From NCBI RefSeq assembly GCF_051486985.1, contig NZ_JAHVDV010000001.1:186001-250000 (forward strand): a stretch of DNA of 64,000 nt. The letters are read 5' to 3'. Shown here piece after piece: positions 43,687-51,882 of the stretch. A program made the position numbers and the translations under genes. The notes below the pieces were generated by a model, which saw only the letters and a program-made list of their open reading frames with translations, was not told the DNA's origin and did no database searches. This DNA comes from CBFFRJ01 sp051486985 (GTDB lineage: Bacteria; Pseudomonadota; Gammaproteobacteria; Enterobacterales; Enterobacteriaceae). The number at the start of each line of letters is the position of its first letter. Within the stretch, counting starts at the first letter, position 1.

Positions 43687-44781
43687 TTATAAAGAGGGGT
43701 AATCGGTATAACCTTCCGCGCCACCGCCATAAAAGGTTTCCGGGCGCTGCGGGTTAAGTTCAGCTTTATGTTTCAGTCGTTCAACCAGATCGGGGTTAGC
43801 GATATAGTCGCGTCCGAATGCCACGGCATCGATCAATCCTTTGCTAATCAGGTCCTCGGCTTTTTCCAGCGTATAGGCACCGGCACCGATAATGGGGCCC
43901 TTAAAACGCGCACGAACTTTCTCGCGGAAGGCGTCGCTGTAAGGCTGACCGCCAGCCCAGTCTGGCTCGGACATATGCAGATAGGCAATGCCGCGCTTAC
44001 CTAACTCTTCAATCAGATAGAGCGCATCGGCTTCTTCATCAGGACCATTGTCCGTGTTCTGGAAGGTACCAATCGGCGAGACACGAATCCCGATACGATC
44101 GGCACTCCACGCTTTACTCACCGCATCCACTACTTCCAGCACCAGACGGGCACGATTTTCAACGCTGCCGCCATACTGATCGGTACGCTGGTTGGCCGAC
44201 GGGGAGAGGAACTGGTGAAGCAGGTAGCCATGAGCAGAGTGCAGTTCGACGAGGTCGAAACCGGCTTCACGTGCATTAACGACGGCCTGACGGAAATCAT
44301 CAACAATGCCTGGGATCTCGCGGGTCTCCAGCGCGCGTGGTACTGACGTCTCTTCGCGGGTCGGGTTGCCATTAGCATCGCGCAGAGAGGTACGAGTCCC
44401 TGCCGCGATGGCAGAAGGCGCAACGGGTGCCTGGCCACCAGGCTGAAGCGTGTGGTGGGAAATACGGCCAGTGTGCCAGAGCTGCACCGCGATACGGCCA
44501 TTCTCAGCATGGACGCCGGCGGTGATTTTTTTCCATGCGGCGATCTGCTCCGGACTATGCAGACCAGGCGCACCCGCATACCCTTTCGCCTGGGCTGAAA
44601 TCTGGGTCGCTTCGCTGATGATTAAGCCGGAGCTGGCGCGTTGACGATAGTATTCCGCCATGAGAGGAGTAGGAATATCGCCCGGCTCAATGCTGCGCAA
44701 GCGCGTCAGGGGCGCCATAAACACGCGGTTTGGCGTGGTAATAGCGCCAACTTTTAACGGGGTAAACACGTTACTGGACAT
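43687..44781 (-). CDS. nemA: N-ethylmaleimide reductase NemA
   Basis: FMN-binding old yellow enzyme that reduces activated alkenes, nitro compounds and nitrate esters with NADPH. 364 residues. TIM barrel starting FTPLKVGAITTPNRVFMAPLTR; the active-site ELHSAHGYLLHQFLSPSANQRTD gives the His pair and the flavin contacts. Under NemR control; SD GGAG. Confidence 0.97.
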   Translation of the reverse strand: MSSNVFTPLKVGAITTPNRVFMAPLTRLRSIEPGDIPTPLMAEYYRQRASSGLIISEATQISAQAKGYAGAPGLHSPEQIAAWKKITAGVHAENGRIAVQLWHTGRISHHTLQPGGQAPVAPSAIAAGTRTSLRDANGNPTREETSVPRALETREIPGIVDDFRQAVVNAREAGFDLVELHSAHGYLLHQFLSPSANQRTDQYGGSVENRARLVLEVVDAVSKAWSADRIGIRVSPIGTFQNTDNGPDEEADALYLIEELGKRGIAYLHMSEPDWAGGQPYSDAFREKVRARFKGPIIGAGAYTLEKAEDLISKGLIDAVAFGRDYIANPDLVERLKHKAELNPQRPETFYGGGAEGYTDYPSL

Positions 44782-44794
44782 ATGTTCTCCTGAA

Positions 44795-44809
44795 TAGACC
44801 GGTCGACTA
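44795..44809. promoter_or_regulatory. Second NemR-like site between nemR and nemA
   Basis: TAGACCGGTCGACTA keeps the outer TAG/CTA and the ACCGGT centre of the NemR box in imperfect form, 13 bases before the nemA start. Could be an internal operator or chance remnant. Confidence 0.4.
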
Positions 44810-44834
44810 GTAAAAGTTTAAATAAAAACGCCTG

Positions 44835-45431
44835 TCACACAGGCGCTGCAATAATGGTCTGCGCATGGTCCAGCGCGCTTTCCAGCGGCACTGCACTGCG
44901 CGAAATCTTGGCCTGTAAATTTGCGCCAAGCCACAGCGAATAGAGCACCTGCCCCTGGGTTTGCGCGTCGCCTGAAAACGCCAGGCATTTTTCCTCGCGC
45001 CCTTTCTCCAGTGCGCTTGCCAGCAGAGCGATAATCTGGCTTGCCCCTTTATCCATCGCCGAGCGCATGGTTTCGGAGAGATCGCACACCTCGGCGGACA
45101 GTTTTACAGTCAGGCAACCGCTGATAATGCCCTGCGAGCAGAACTGCACCAGCGTGTGACGATAATAGGCCAGAAGACGATCGCGATAATTCCCCTCACC
45201 GTGGGCAAAATGGTCTGCCAGTCGTTGATGGTAAGCCGCATAGTGACGTTCAAGCAACGCCACGCCAAACGCCTCTTTTGAGCGAAAATAGTGGTAGAAA
45301 GAGCCCTTAGGCACCTCCGCCGTTTTCAGTAATTCGCTCAACCCCATCCCGGTAAATCCCCGGTGCATACAAAGTTGCTCGCCGGTGGCAAGGAGGTGTT
45401 CGCGGGTATCATGTTCGCTGTTTCTGCTCAT
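44835..45431 (-). CDS. nemR: TetR-family redox repressor NemR
   Basis: TetR repressor that senses HOCl, quinones and methylglyoxal. 198 residues. N-terminal helix-turn-helix GLSELLKTAEVPKGSFYHYF. The redox-sensing Cys106 (IISGCLTVK), with Cys21, Cys98 and Cys116, is conserved at the same numbers as in E. coli. Own operator upstream; nemA follows by 53 bases. Confidence 0.96.
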   Translation of the reverse strand: MSRNSEHDTREHLLATGEQLCMHRGFTGMGLSELLKTAEVPKGSFYHYFRSKEAFGVALLERHYAAYHQRLADHFAHGEGNYRDRLLAYYRHTLVQFCSQGIISGCLTVKLSAEVCDLSETMRSAMDKGASQIIALLASALEKGREEKCLAFSGDAQTQGQVLYSLWLGANLQAKISRSAVPLESALDHAQTIIAAPV

Positions 45432-45446
45432 AGGAAGGCACTCTAC

Positions 45447-45462
45447 TAGACCGATCGGTCTG
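45447..45462. promoter_or_regulatory. NemR operator
   Basis: TAGACCGATCGGTCTG, 15 of 16 bases of the perfect palindrome TAGACCGATCGGTCTA, 15 bases before the nemR start. Confidence 0.85.
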
Positions 45463-45552
45463 GTGCAAGTAGCAATAGTTGCCCTTATGGCCTTGCAGGT
45501 TAGCAGCAGGGGGTCTTCAATAAGGGTAAGCGAGCAAAATGAGAGGTGAGTG

Positions 45553-45792
45553 GTGGCAGAGCAACTGGAGTTTTTCCCCGTTCAAAGCCCGTGCCGGGGA
45601 ATATGCCAGTCGGACGAACGGGGATTTTGCCGTGGCTGTATGCGCAGCCGCGATGAGCGCTTTAACTGGCAAAGCATGAGTGACGCCCAAAAGCAGGAGG
45701 TTCTGCGGCTGTGTCGCCAACGTCTGCTGCGCAAATTGCGTGCGAACAAAACCCCACCTCCTGAAGATCCTGAGCAGCCTTCACTGTTTTAA
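45553..45792 (+). CDS. DUF1289 protein YdhL
   Basis: Small cysteine-rich protein of the DUF1289 family. 79 residues from GTG (MAEQLEFFPVQ), preceded by GAGAGG; a GTG one codon earlier is possible. Four cysteines in SPCRGICQSDERGFCRGCMR probably bind zinc. Tail PEDPEQPSLF matches E. coli YdhL. Function unknown; probably transcribed with ydhF. Confidence 0.9.
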   Translation: MAEQLEFFPVQSPCRGICQSDERGFCRGCMRSRDERFNWQSMSDAQKQEVLRLCRQRLLRKLRANKTPPPEDPEQPSLF

Positions 45793-45840
45793 CCTCAGAA
45801 ATGCGTATACTCAGCTGAAATTATTGTTGAGGAAGTGGTT

Positions 45841-46737
45841 ATGGTTCAGCGAATTACCCTTGCACCCCAAGGTCCTACCTTCTCCCGTTTCGTGATGGGC
45901 TACTGGCGGTTGATGGACTGGAATATGTCAGCACGCCAGCTGGTGAGTTTTATTGAAGCGCATCTGGACACAGGCGTCACGACCGTCGATCATGCCGACA
46001 TTTATGGCGGCTATCAGTGCGAAGCGGCCTTTGGCGAGGCGCTGAAACTCGCGCCACACCTGCGCAGCCGCATGGAGATTGTCACCAAATGCGGCATAGC
46101 AACGACCGCCCGTAAAGAAAATACCATCGGTCATTACATCACCGATCGTGACCACATTATTGCCAGCGCCGAGCAGTCCCTCACGCATCTGGCAACCGAT
46201 AATCTGGATTTACTGCTTATTCATCGCCCGGATCCCCTGATGGATGCTGACGAGGTGGCGGAAGCGTTCCTTCATCTCCATCAGAGCGGCAAAGTGAGTC
46301 ACTTCGGGGTATCAAACTTTACCCCGGCTCAGTTCGCGCTGTTGCAGTCACGGCTGCCGTTTACCCTGACCACTAATCAGGTAGAGATCTCGCCGGTGCA
46401 TCAGCCACTGTTACTGGACGGCACCCTCGACCAGCTTCAACAATTACGTATTCGCCCTATGGCCTGGTCCTGCCTTGGCGGGGGCCGTTTGTTCAATGAT
46501 GCACAATTCCAGCCGCTTCGGGATGAGCTGGCGCAGGTGGCGCAGGAGCTCAATGCAGGAAGCATTGAGCAGGTGGTGTACGCCTGGGTGATGCGCCTGC
46601 CGTCACAACCGCTGCCCATTATCGGCTCCGGCAAAATTGAACGTGTGCACGCCGCGCTGGTGGCAGAGAGCCTCAACATGACACGTCAGCAGTGGTTCCG
46701 CATTCGCAAAGCCGCGCTGGGTTATGATGTGCCTTAA
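45841..46737 (+). CDS. ydhF: Aldo/keto reductase family oxidoreductase YdhF
   Basis: NADPH-dependent aldo-keto reductase of unknown substrate. 298 residues from MVQRITLAPQGP, with SD GAGGA seven bases upstream; an in-frame ATG-less extension of two codons is ignored. Catalytic Asp and Tyr are in TVDHADIYGGYQCEAAFGEAL, the lysine in EIVTKCGI, and His in LLIHRPDPLMD. About 50 bases after ydhL. Confidence 0.94.
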   Translation: MVQRITLAPQGPTFSRFVMGYWRLMDWNMSARQLVSFIEAHLDTGVTTVDHADIYGGYQCEAAFGEALKLAPHLRSRMEIVTKCGIATTARKENTIGHYITDRDHIIASAEQSLTHLATDNLDLLLIHRPDPLMDADEVAEAFLHLHQSGKVSHFGVSNFTPAQFALLQSRLPFTLTTNQVEISPVHQPLLLDGTLDQLQQLRIRPMAWSCLGGGRLFNDAQFQPLRDELAQVAQELNAGSIEQVVYAWVMRLPSQPLPIIGSGKIERVHAALVAESLNMTRQQWFRIRKAALGYDVP

Positions 46738-46816
46738 CTGCCGAACAGGCTAACGCTCCGGTGAATATTTTCTCTTGCGTTAAACTTACAGGGGAAAAGT
46801 GAAAACCGGAGGTTTT

Positions 46817-47338
46817 ATGAAGCGTTTTAGTCTGGCAATGCTCACGCTGGTCGTTTGCGCAGGGGCGCAGGCGGCCAGTGAAAAAGTTGACATGCACCTT
46901 GTGACCGATAAGGGAACCGGCCAGTCCATCGGGACCGTCTCCATCGCTGAAACAGACAAAGGGCTGGAGTTCACGCCCGATCTTAACGGGCTTCCGCCTG
47001 GGGAACATGGCTTTCATGTTCATGCAAAGGGAAGCTGCGAGCCGGCCCTGAAGAATGGAAAGCCCTCTGCAGCTGAGGCGGCAGGCGGTCATCTGGATCC
47101 GGACGCTACCGGCAAACATGAGGGCCCGGAAGGTATGGGGCATCTCGGCGACCTGCCGGTACTCGTGGTGAATAACGACGGTAAAGCGACCGACGCCGTT
47201 GTTGCTCCGCGACTGAAAACACTCACCGAAGTGAAAGATAAAGCGCTGATGATCCACGTTGGCGGCGATAACATGTCCGACTCGCCAGAACCGCTGGGGG
47301 GAGGCGGTGAGCGTTACGCCTGCGGCGTCATCAGGTAG
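46817..47338 (+). CDS. sodC: Periplasmic Cu/Zn superoxide dismutase SodC
   Basis: Exported dismutase protecting the envelope from superoxide. 173 residues from MKRFSLAML with SD CCGGAGG. Signal peptide ends GAQA-ASEKV. Metal ligands in GFHVHAKGSC and HLDPDATGKHEGPEGMGHLGD; the disulfide partner is in ERYACGVIR. It overlaps the convergent ydhK by 8 bases. It is the only dismutase gene seen in the window, as sodB is missing from its usual place. Confidence 0.97.
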   Translation: MKRFSLAMLTLVVCAGAQAASEKVDMHLVTDKGTGQSIGTVSIAETDKGLEFTPDLNGLPPGEHGFHVHAKGSCEPALKNGKPSAAEAAGGHLDPDATGKHEGPEGMGHLGDLPVLVVNNDGKATDAVVAPRLKTLTEVKDKALMIHVGGDNMSDSPEPLGGGGERYACGVIR

Positions 47339-49343
47339 CCATACTCTCGATAGAACCCGCTGCCGGTGCCAGCTCCAGTTGTGAGAGAGAGCAGTGCAGT
47401 CGCCAGACGATGGCAGCGAGTTCATGGGCGGCAGGCTGAGGGTGCCGGGCAAGCGTATCGCATATCCGCTGCAGTTCAGCCAGCATAACGGTGAGTGGAC
47501 GTTGCCGAACGCCTCGTTCACTCATCACATCGCGCAGCAGCCCCAGACAGCGATCGCGCACCTGGCGCAATGGATCCGATCGGGTCTCCCATTCCCTCAA
47601 TTGCCAGACCACATGAGAGCAGTTAAGTAGCACCACGCCCCAGCGCAGCAGCCAGCGTCGGGCCTGAGCATCCTGGCTGTTACTCAGCAGACTGATATGG
47701 TGGTACACCACCGATTCGAACTCATGTTCATTACGCGATGGCATACGGCCAAGCTGATCGACAAACTCCCGACGCAGGGCACGGATTTGCCGACGGCTTT
47801 TACGTGCGTCTGACCCCGGTCGCAGTACGGCAAATGCCAGCCAGGACAGGGCCACGCCGAGAATTTTCGCCAGGTCATCATTAAGGAAATCTGCAAGATC
47901 ATAGACCGGCGGGTTGGTCACCGAGATAAAAGATCCCATGAACACGATCAGTTGTCCCCACAGGCCGGCCTGACCGGGCATCTGCAATTTTAAAAGTTGC
48001 ATGGTTGCCAGCAGAGGAAACAGGAAAAGCAGAAAGACCGCCAGTTCACTGATTTGCACCATCAGACCAAACTTCACTATAAAGCTGAACAGCGTCAGTA
48101 ACATCAGCGTTCGCAATAACAGCGTTAACGAGCGGAAGGGGGCCGGTGAGACAGAATAGAGTACGCAGCTGATGGCGGCTAAGGTTAGTGCAGCCGACCC
48201 GGACTCCCACTGGCTGGTAATGGTCCACGCCCCCACCAGGCTCAGGGCACAGAAGCTTCGTAGTCCGCTCCACAGCGCTTCGATGTCGTCGGTATAACGG
48301 GTGAGACTGGCGCGGTGAGGTAAAACGTATTCCGTCACCGGCGTGGCATTCTCCACGCGCGCCAGCCAGCGGCTACTGTTAAGGTAAAGGCGACAGAAAT
48401 AGCGTAATCGCTGCCAGAATGCCTGGTGTCGGTAGTCGTTATCGTCCGTCGGGGCAAGCGGGGCAATAAGGCGTGCTACGGTATAGTAATCCGTGCGGGG
48501 CTTTGCCAGTTCGGCAACCAGCGACGCGATAACCGCACTGGTGTTTGACGGGGCATCAGGCCAGTTGACCCGCAGCCTTCGCAGGCTGGAGATGACGCTG
48601 GTCAGGCGTAACTGCTGATGGAGTAAATAGTTGAGTAAGGCATTCTGACGACGAAAACGGTAGTGGCTCCAGAAAGCCTGAATGCGCAGGAGGTTCATTG
48701 TCAGGATCTGACCAATAACGCTTTCATGTGCGCTCCGAATGGCATCCGAGGCGTCCGGTTGCCATAGCAAACTCGCATGTTCCAGCAGGCGCACATGCAT
48801 TTTCTTCAACGCAGACAGCAGCGTGGTGCCATCGGACGTGCTGGGCAGGATCATCATCATCATGCCACCACATAAAATCCCCAGCATGACTTCACAGACG
48901 CGCGCCTGGGCGATATCCCAGAGTTCCGTTGGATCGATAATGTTGATGACCGGGAAAGCGATAATTGCGGCCGTGTAACCAGCAAGCTGAAAAGCATAGG
49001 CCACATTGTTACTGAACTGCGCACATGCCCAGGTACACAGACCAGTCCATCCGGCCATCGCAAAAAGGAACAGCCAGGGGTCGTTGAGCGTGTGCCCGGC
49101 AATGAGCAGCGCCGCACAGGCCCCCAGCAGGCTGCCCGCAACGCGTCCGAGACTTTTACTGATGACGCCGCCGACGGTTGGAAAACTTACCACTGCCGCA
49201 GAGGTCATTGCCCAGTAGGGTTCATCAAGGTTGAGGTAGTAAGCAATCGCCAGTGCAAGGCACATAGCCACACTGTTGCGTATGGCATACCGCCACTGAC
49301 CAGCGCTGGCGGTGGCCCAGGGGAAGGGGACAGGCCCTTTCAC
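47331..49343 (-). CDS. ydhK: FUSC/AaeB-type efflux protein YdhK
   Basis: Large inner-membrane protein of the aromatic acid exporter (FUSC) family. 670 residues, as in E. coli. Two halves each with a hydrophobic cluster (about 20-165 and 370-500) separated by cytoplasmic helices. It works with the HlyD-type YdhJ and small YdhI, the same trio as AaeBAX. Substrate unknown. Confidence 0.93.
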   Translation of the reverse strand: MKGPVPFPWATASAGQWRYAIRNSVAMCLALAIAYYLNLDEPYWAMTSAAVVSFPTVGGVISKSLGRVAGSLLGACAALLIAGHTLNDPWLFLFAMAGWTGLCTWACAQFSNNVAYAFQLAGYTAAIIAFPVINIIDPTELWDIAQARVCEVMLGILCGGMMMMILPSTSDGTTLLSALKKMHVRLLEHASLLWQPDASDAIRSAHESVIGQILTMNLLRIQAFWSHYRFRRQNALLNYLLHQQLRLTSVISSLRRLRVNWPDAPSNTSAVIASLVAELAKPRTDYYTVARLIAPLAPTDDNDYRHQAFWQRLRYFCRLYLNSSRWLARVENATPVTEYVLPHRASLTRYTDDIEALWSGLRSFCALSLVGAWTITSQWESGSAALTLAAISCVLYSVSPAPFRSLTLLLRTLMLLTLFSFIVKFGLMVQISELAVFLLFLFPLLATMQLLKLQMPGQAGLWGQLIVFMGSFISVTNPPVYDLADFLNDDLAKILGVALSWLAFAVLRPGSDARKSRRQIRALRREFVDQLGRMPSRNEHEFESVVYHHISLLSNSQDAQARRWLLRWGVVLLNCSHVVWQLREWETRSDPLRQVRDRCLGLLRDVMSERGVRQRPLTVMLAELQRICDTLARHPQPAAHELAAIVWRLHCSLSQLELAPAAGSIESMAT

Positions 49344-49345
49344 AA

Positions 49346-50203
49346 TTAATGGCCCACTGACACGGTGCAGGTGGTGCCGGATATTAACGTGACCCCCGAC
49401 GGAACAGCATCAAAATGAATGCGCACCGGGACACGTTGTGCGAGGCGAACCCACGGTACATTAGGTTTGATATCCGGCAGCAGGCCACTGTCGGTCTCAA
49501 CGCTCTGATCGTAGATGGCTCGGCCAATACTGGAAACGTGACCCTGTAACGTAACGTTGCCGCTGTATAATACAATGCTTGCCGCATCTCCTTCATGAAT
49601 ATGCCGAAGCTTCGTCTCTTCAAAATAGCCCACCACGTAAAAAGAATGGCTGTCCACCAGGGCAAATACGGGCTGGCCGGCAGTGGCATAATTACCAGTG
49701 CGGGTCGAGAGGTTGGCAACCCAGCCATCAACGGGGGCTTTCACCGTGGTTTGCTCCCGTTGCCACTGGGCCTGCTCCAGCTGCGCCTGGGCTACCGCAA
49801 CGCTTGCCTGCATCGCTTTGACATTGATATTGGCGGTATCCAGATCTTCAGCAGAAATATAGCCTTGTGAGAGATGACGGCGGCGATTGGCTTCGTTACT
49901 GGCTTTAGAAAGGTCCGCCTGTGCGCGTGCAAGCTGAGCCCGTGCATTTAATATTGCAATGTCGTAAGGCGTCTCATCGATGCGGAATAAGACCTCACCC
50001 GCGCTGACAAACTGATTATCTTTGACATACAGCGCCTTGATACTCCCTGACACCTGGGGCGTGATACTGACCTGTTCAGCACGCACTTTTCCATCCCGCG
50101 TCCAGGGCGACTGCATATAAAAAGTCCATAACCACCACCCGGCAATAACAGCAACCGCCAGGACCAGCAACGTTGAGAAATACTTAAAAGATTTCAGATG
50201 CAT
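49346..50203 (-). CDS. ydhJ: HlyD-family membrane fusion protein YdhJ
   Basis: Periplasmic adaptor anchored by one N-terminal helix (STLLVLAVAVIAGWWLWTFY). 285 residues from ATG 50203, the same as E. coli; a TTG two codons earlier is less likely. Barrel-sandwich halves ITPQVSGSIKALYVKDNQ and TTVKAPVDGWVANLS flank a coiled coil rich in Ala/Gln (residues about 85-150). Lies two bases after ydhI and just before ydhK. Confidence 0.94.
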   Translation of the reverse strand: MHLKSFKYFSTLLVLAVAVIAGWWLWTFYMQSPWTRDGKVRAEQVSITPQVSGSIKALYVKDNQFVSAGEVLFRIDETPYDIAILNARAQLARAQADLSKASNEANRRRHLSQGYISAEDLDTANINVKAMQASVAVAQAQLEQAQWQREQTTVKAPVDGWVANLSTRTGNYATAGQPVFALVDSHSFYVVGYFEETKLRHIHEGDAASIVLYSGNVTLQGHVSSIGRAIYDQSVETDSGLLPDIKPNVPWVRLAQRVPVRIHFDAVPSGVTLISGTTCTVSVGH

Positions 50204-50205
50204 AA

Positions 50206-50442
50206 TCAAAACGCCATTAACAGAGCAAGCGACAGGCCGATGGCAATCACAAACAGGGAAAGGTCCATGAGAATGGGGTGCCAGATATCCCCTGCATACA
50301 TCCAGTCACGCAGGAGTCGGTGAACGACCAGCCAGAGTAAAAAACCCAGCGCGACGGCTTTGAAGAGGGGAGGGAAGTAAAGCGATGCCCCAAAGATCAC
50401 GTCTTGTAAAGGAAGCGCAGGGGTATGAAGGGGTAACGTCAC
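50206..50442 (-). CDS. ydhI: DUF1656 small membrane protein YdhI
   Basis: AaeX-like DUF1656 protein with two hydrophobic helices (FKAVALGFLLWLVVH and LSLFVIAIGLSLALLMAF). Start decided by spacing: SD AAGG directly abuts an ATG at 50451, whereas GTG at 50442 lies nine bases from it and gives exactly 78 residues, the E. coli length. First gene of ydhIJK, divergent from slyA, a likely control region for both. Confidence 0.88.
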   Translation of the reverse strand: MTLPLHTPALPLQDVIFGASLYFPPLFKAVALGFLLWLVVHRLLRDWMYAGDIWHPILMDLSLFVIAIGLSLALLMAF

Positions 50443-50622
50443 GAGTTTCATCCTTATAACGCGCCGCAGAGTCGTTTTCAAAGCATAGATTCATTGCGCG
50501 AATGAGAAAAGGGAGCGGTACCGGTGCGGACGGCGCAATGCATTTGTTTTAGAAATATAAATGCTGCACACTAGTCTAAAATCAGTATAATAACTTAGCA
50601 AGCTAATTATAAGGAGATGAAA

Positions 50623-51057
50623 TTGGAATCGCCATTAGGTTCTGATCTGGCACGCTTAGTGCGCATCTGGCGTGCATTAATTGACCATCGCCTGAAACCT
50701 CTGGAATTGACGCAAACGCATTGGGTAACGCTGCATAACATTCATCAGCTGCCTCCCGATCAGTCGCAAATTCAACTGGCAAAAGCGATCGGCATTGAGC
50801 AGCCTTCGCTGGTGCGCACTTTGGACCAACTGGAAGAGAAAGGTCTCATCTCTCGCCAGACGTGTGCCAACGATCGCCGTGCAAAACGGATCAAATTGAC
50901 AGCAAAAGCCGATCCCATCATTGAAGAGATGGAAACGGTCATCAAGCAAACCCGTGGGGAGATTCTGTCAGGGATCTCTGCGCAGGAGCTGGAACTGTTG
51001 ATTGCTCTGATTTCGCGGCTGGAACAAAATATCATTGAACTGCAGTCGAAAGACTAA
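50623..51057 (+). CDS. slyA: MarR-family regulator SlyA
   Basis: Winged-helix dimer that mainly counter-silences H-NS-bound genes. 144 residues. The start is TTG (LESPLGSDLARLVR), six bases after an ideal SD AAGGAG; an ATG two codons earlier abuts the SD. The recognition helix is in QPSLVRTLDQLEEKGLI, and the wing CANDRRAKRIKLT is intact. Nearly identical to E. coli SlyA until residue 90. Confidence 0.95.
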   Translation: MESPLGSDLARLVRIWRALIDHRLKPLELTQTHWVTLHNIHQLPPDQSQIQLAKAIGIEQPSLVRTLDQLEEKGLISRQTCANDRRAKRIKLTAKADPIIEEMETVIKQTRGEILSGISAQELELLIALISRLEQNIIELQSKD

Positions 51058-51062
51058 ATAAC

Positions 51063-51092
51063 AAAAAGCCTTGTGGATACAAGGCTTTTTTT
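51063..51092. terminator. Terminator after slyA, facing slyB
   Basis: AAAAAGCCTTG, loop TGGATA, CAAGGCTTTTTTT; strong on both strands. Confidence 0.9.
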
Positions 51093-51132
51093 ATGCATGA
51101 GGCAGTGTCCGTTAATGGTCGAAACGCGCCTG

Positions 51133-51600
51133 TTAACGCGGAGAGACGGTAACCTGACGGCCATTGGTTGCCAGTGCAACGCGCTGGCCAGCGGCGAAGC
51201 GAGAATTGCCCTGTTTCTGCACGACCATGATGCTGCTGCCATCATCTTTACGAATTTCGAGTTCTACACCCTGGGATTTATTCATCGCTCCCTGCACACC
51301 CTGACCAGCCACACCGCCTGCGACAGCGCCTGCTGCTGTGGCGAGTGAACGCCCGGTACCGCCACCCACGGTGTTACCCAGGAAACCACCCAGTACAGCA
51401 CCACCCAACGCACCAATCACATTGCTATCATCGCCGCCCTGAATCTGTACCGGACGAACATTGACAATGGTACCGTAAGTGACATTTTGCACCTGTTTGG
51501 CTTCTGAGGCGGTGTAAACGTCACCGGAAAGGGAGTTGTCGTTAACACAGCCAGCCAGAGTAAAACCAACCAGCGTAACTGCCAGTGCACGTAACATCAT
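51133..51600 (-). CDS. slyB: Outer-membrane lipoprotein SlyB
   Basis: Glycine-zipper 2TM lipoprotein of the PhoPQ regulon that stabilises outer-membrane proteins under stress. 155 residues. Lipobox LAGC near residue 17. Glycine-zipper region VIGALGGAVLGGFLGNTVGGGTG and a second GAVAGGVAGQGV in the middle, and a C-terminal SH3-like domain. PhoP box 127 bases upstream. Confidence 0.96.
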   Translation of the reverse strand: MMLRALAVTLVGFTLAGCVNDNSLSGDVYTASEAKQVQNVTYGTIVNVRPVQIQGGDDSNVIGALGGAVLGGFLGNTVGGGTGRSLATAAGAVAGGVAGQGVQGAMNKSQGVELEIRKDDGSSIMVVQKQGNSRFAAGQRVALATNGRQVTVSPR

Positions 51601-51708
51601 TTATGAATCTCCTGTTCACCAAAACGCGCTCGGATGAGCATCCGTCATGAGTAAATTATATGGCATCTCGTCATTCATGGTCATGTCTTCTGCCAAAACA
51701 TGGCAAAA

Positions 51709-51743
51709 ATATTACCTGTAGCGGATTTAACCATCTTTAAACG
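51709..51743 (-). promoter_or_regulatory. PhoP-controlled slyB promoter
   Basis: Minus strand CGTTTA-N5-GGTTAA (51727-51743), a direct repeat with an 11-base period, is 12 bases before a -10 TAATAT (51709-51714). This is the classic PhoP box geometry. Leader of about 100 bases. A second -10-like TATAAT at 51655-51660 is nearer to the gene. Confidence 0.75.
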
Positions 51744-51882
51744 AGCCGATTATAGGTCAGAGTGAGCCATTTGCATCGGGACAACCCCTAAGTCGATTGT
51801 TAAAAAGTATTTGTAATCGATAGTCATGCGCATCGTTTTATGTTGGAGTGATATCCCTCAGTTTCGCAACGAAGGAAAGCGT

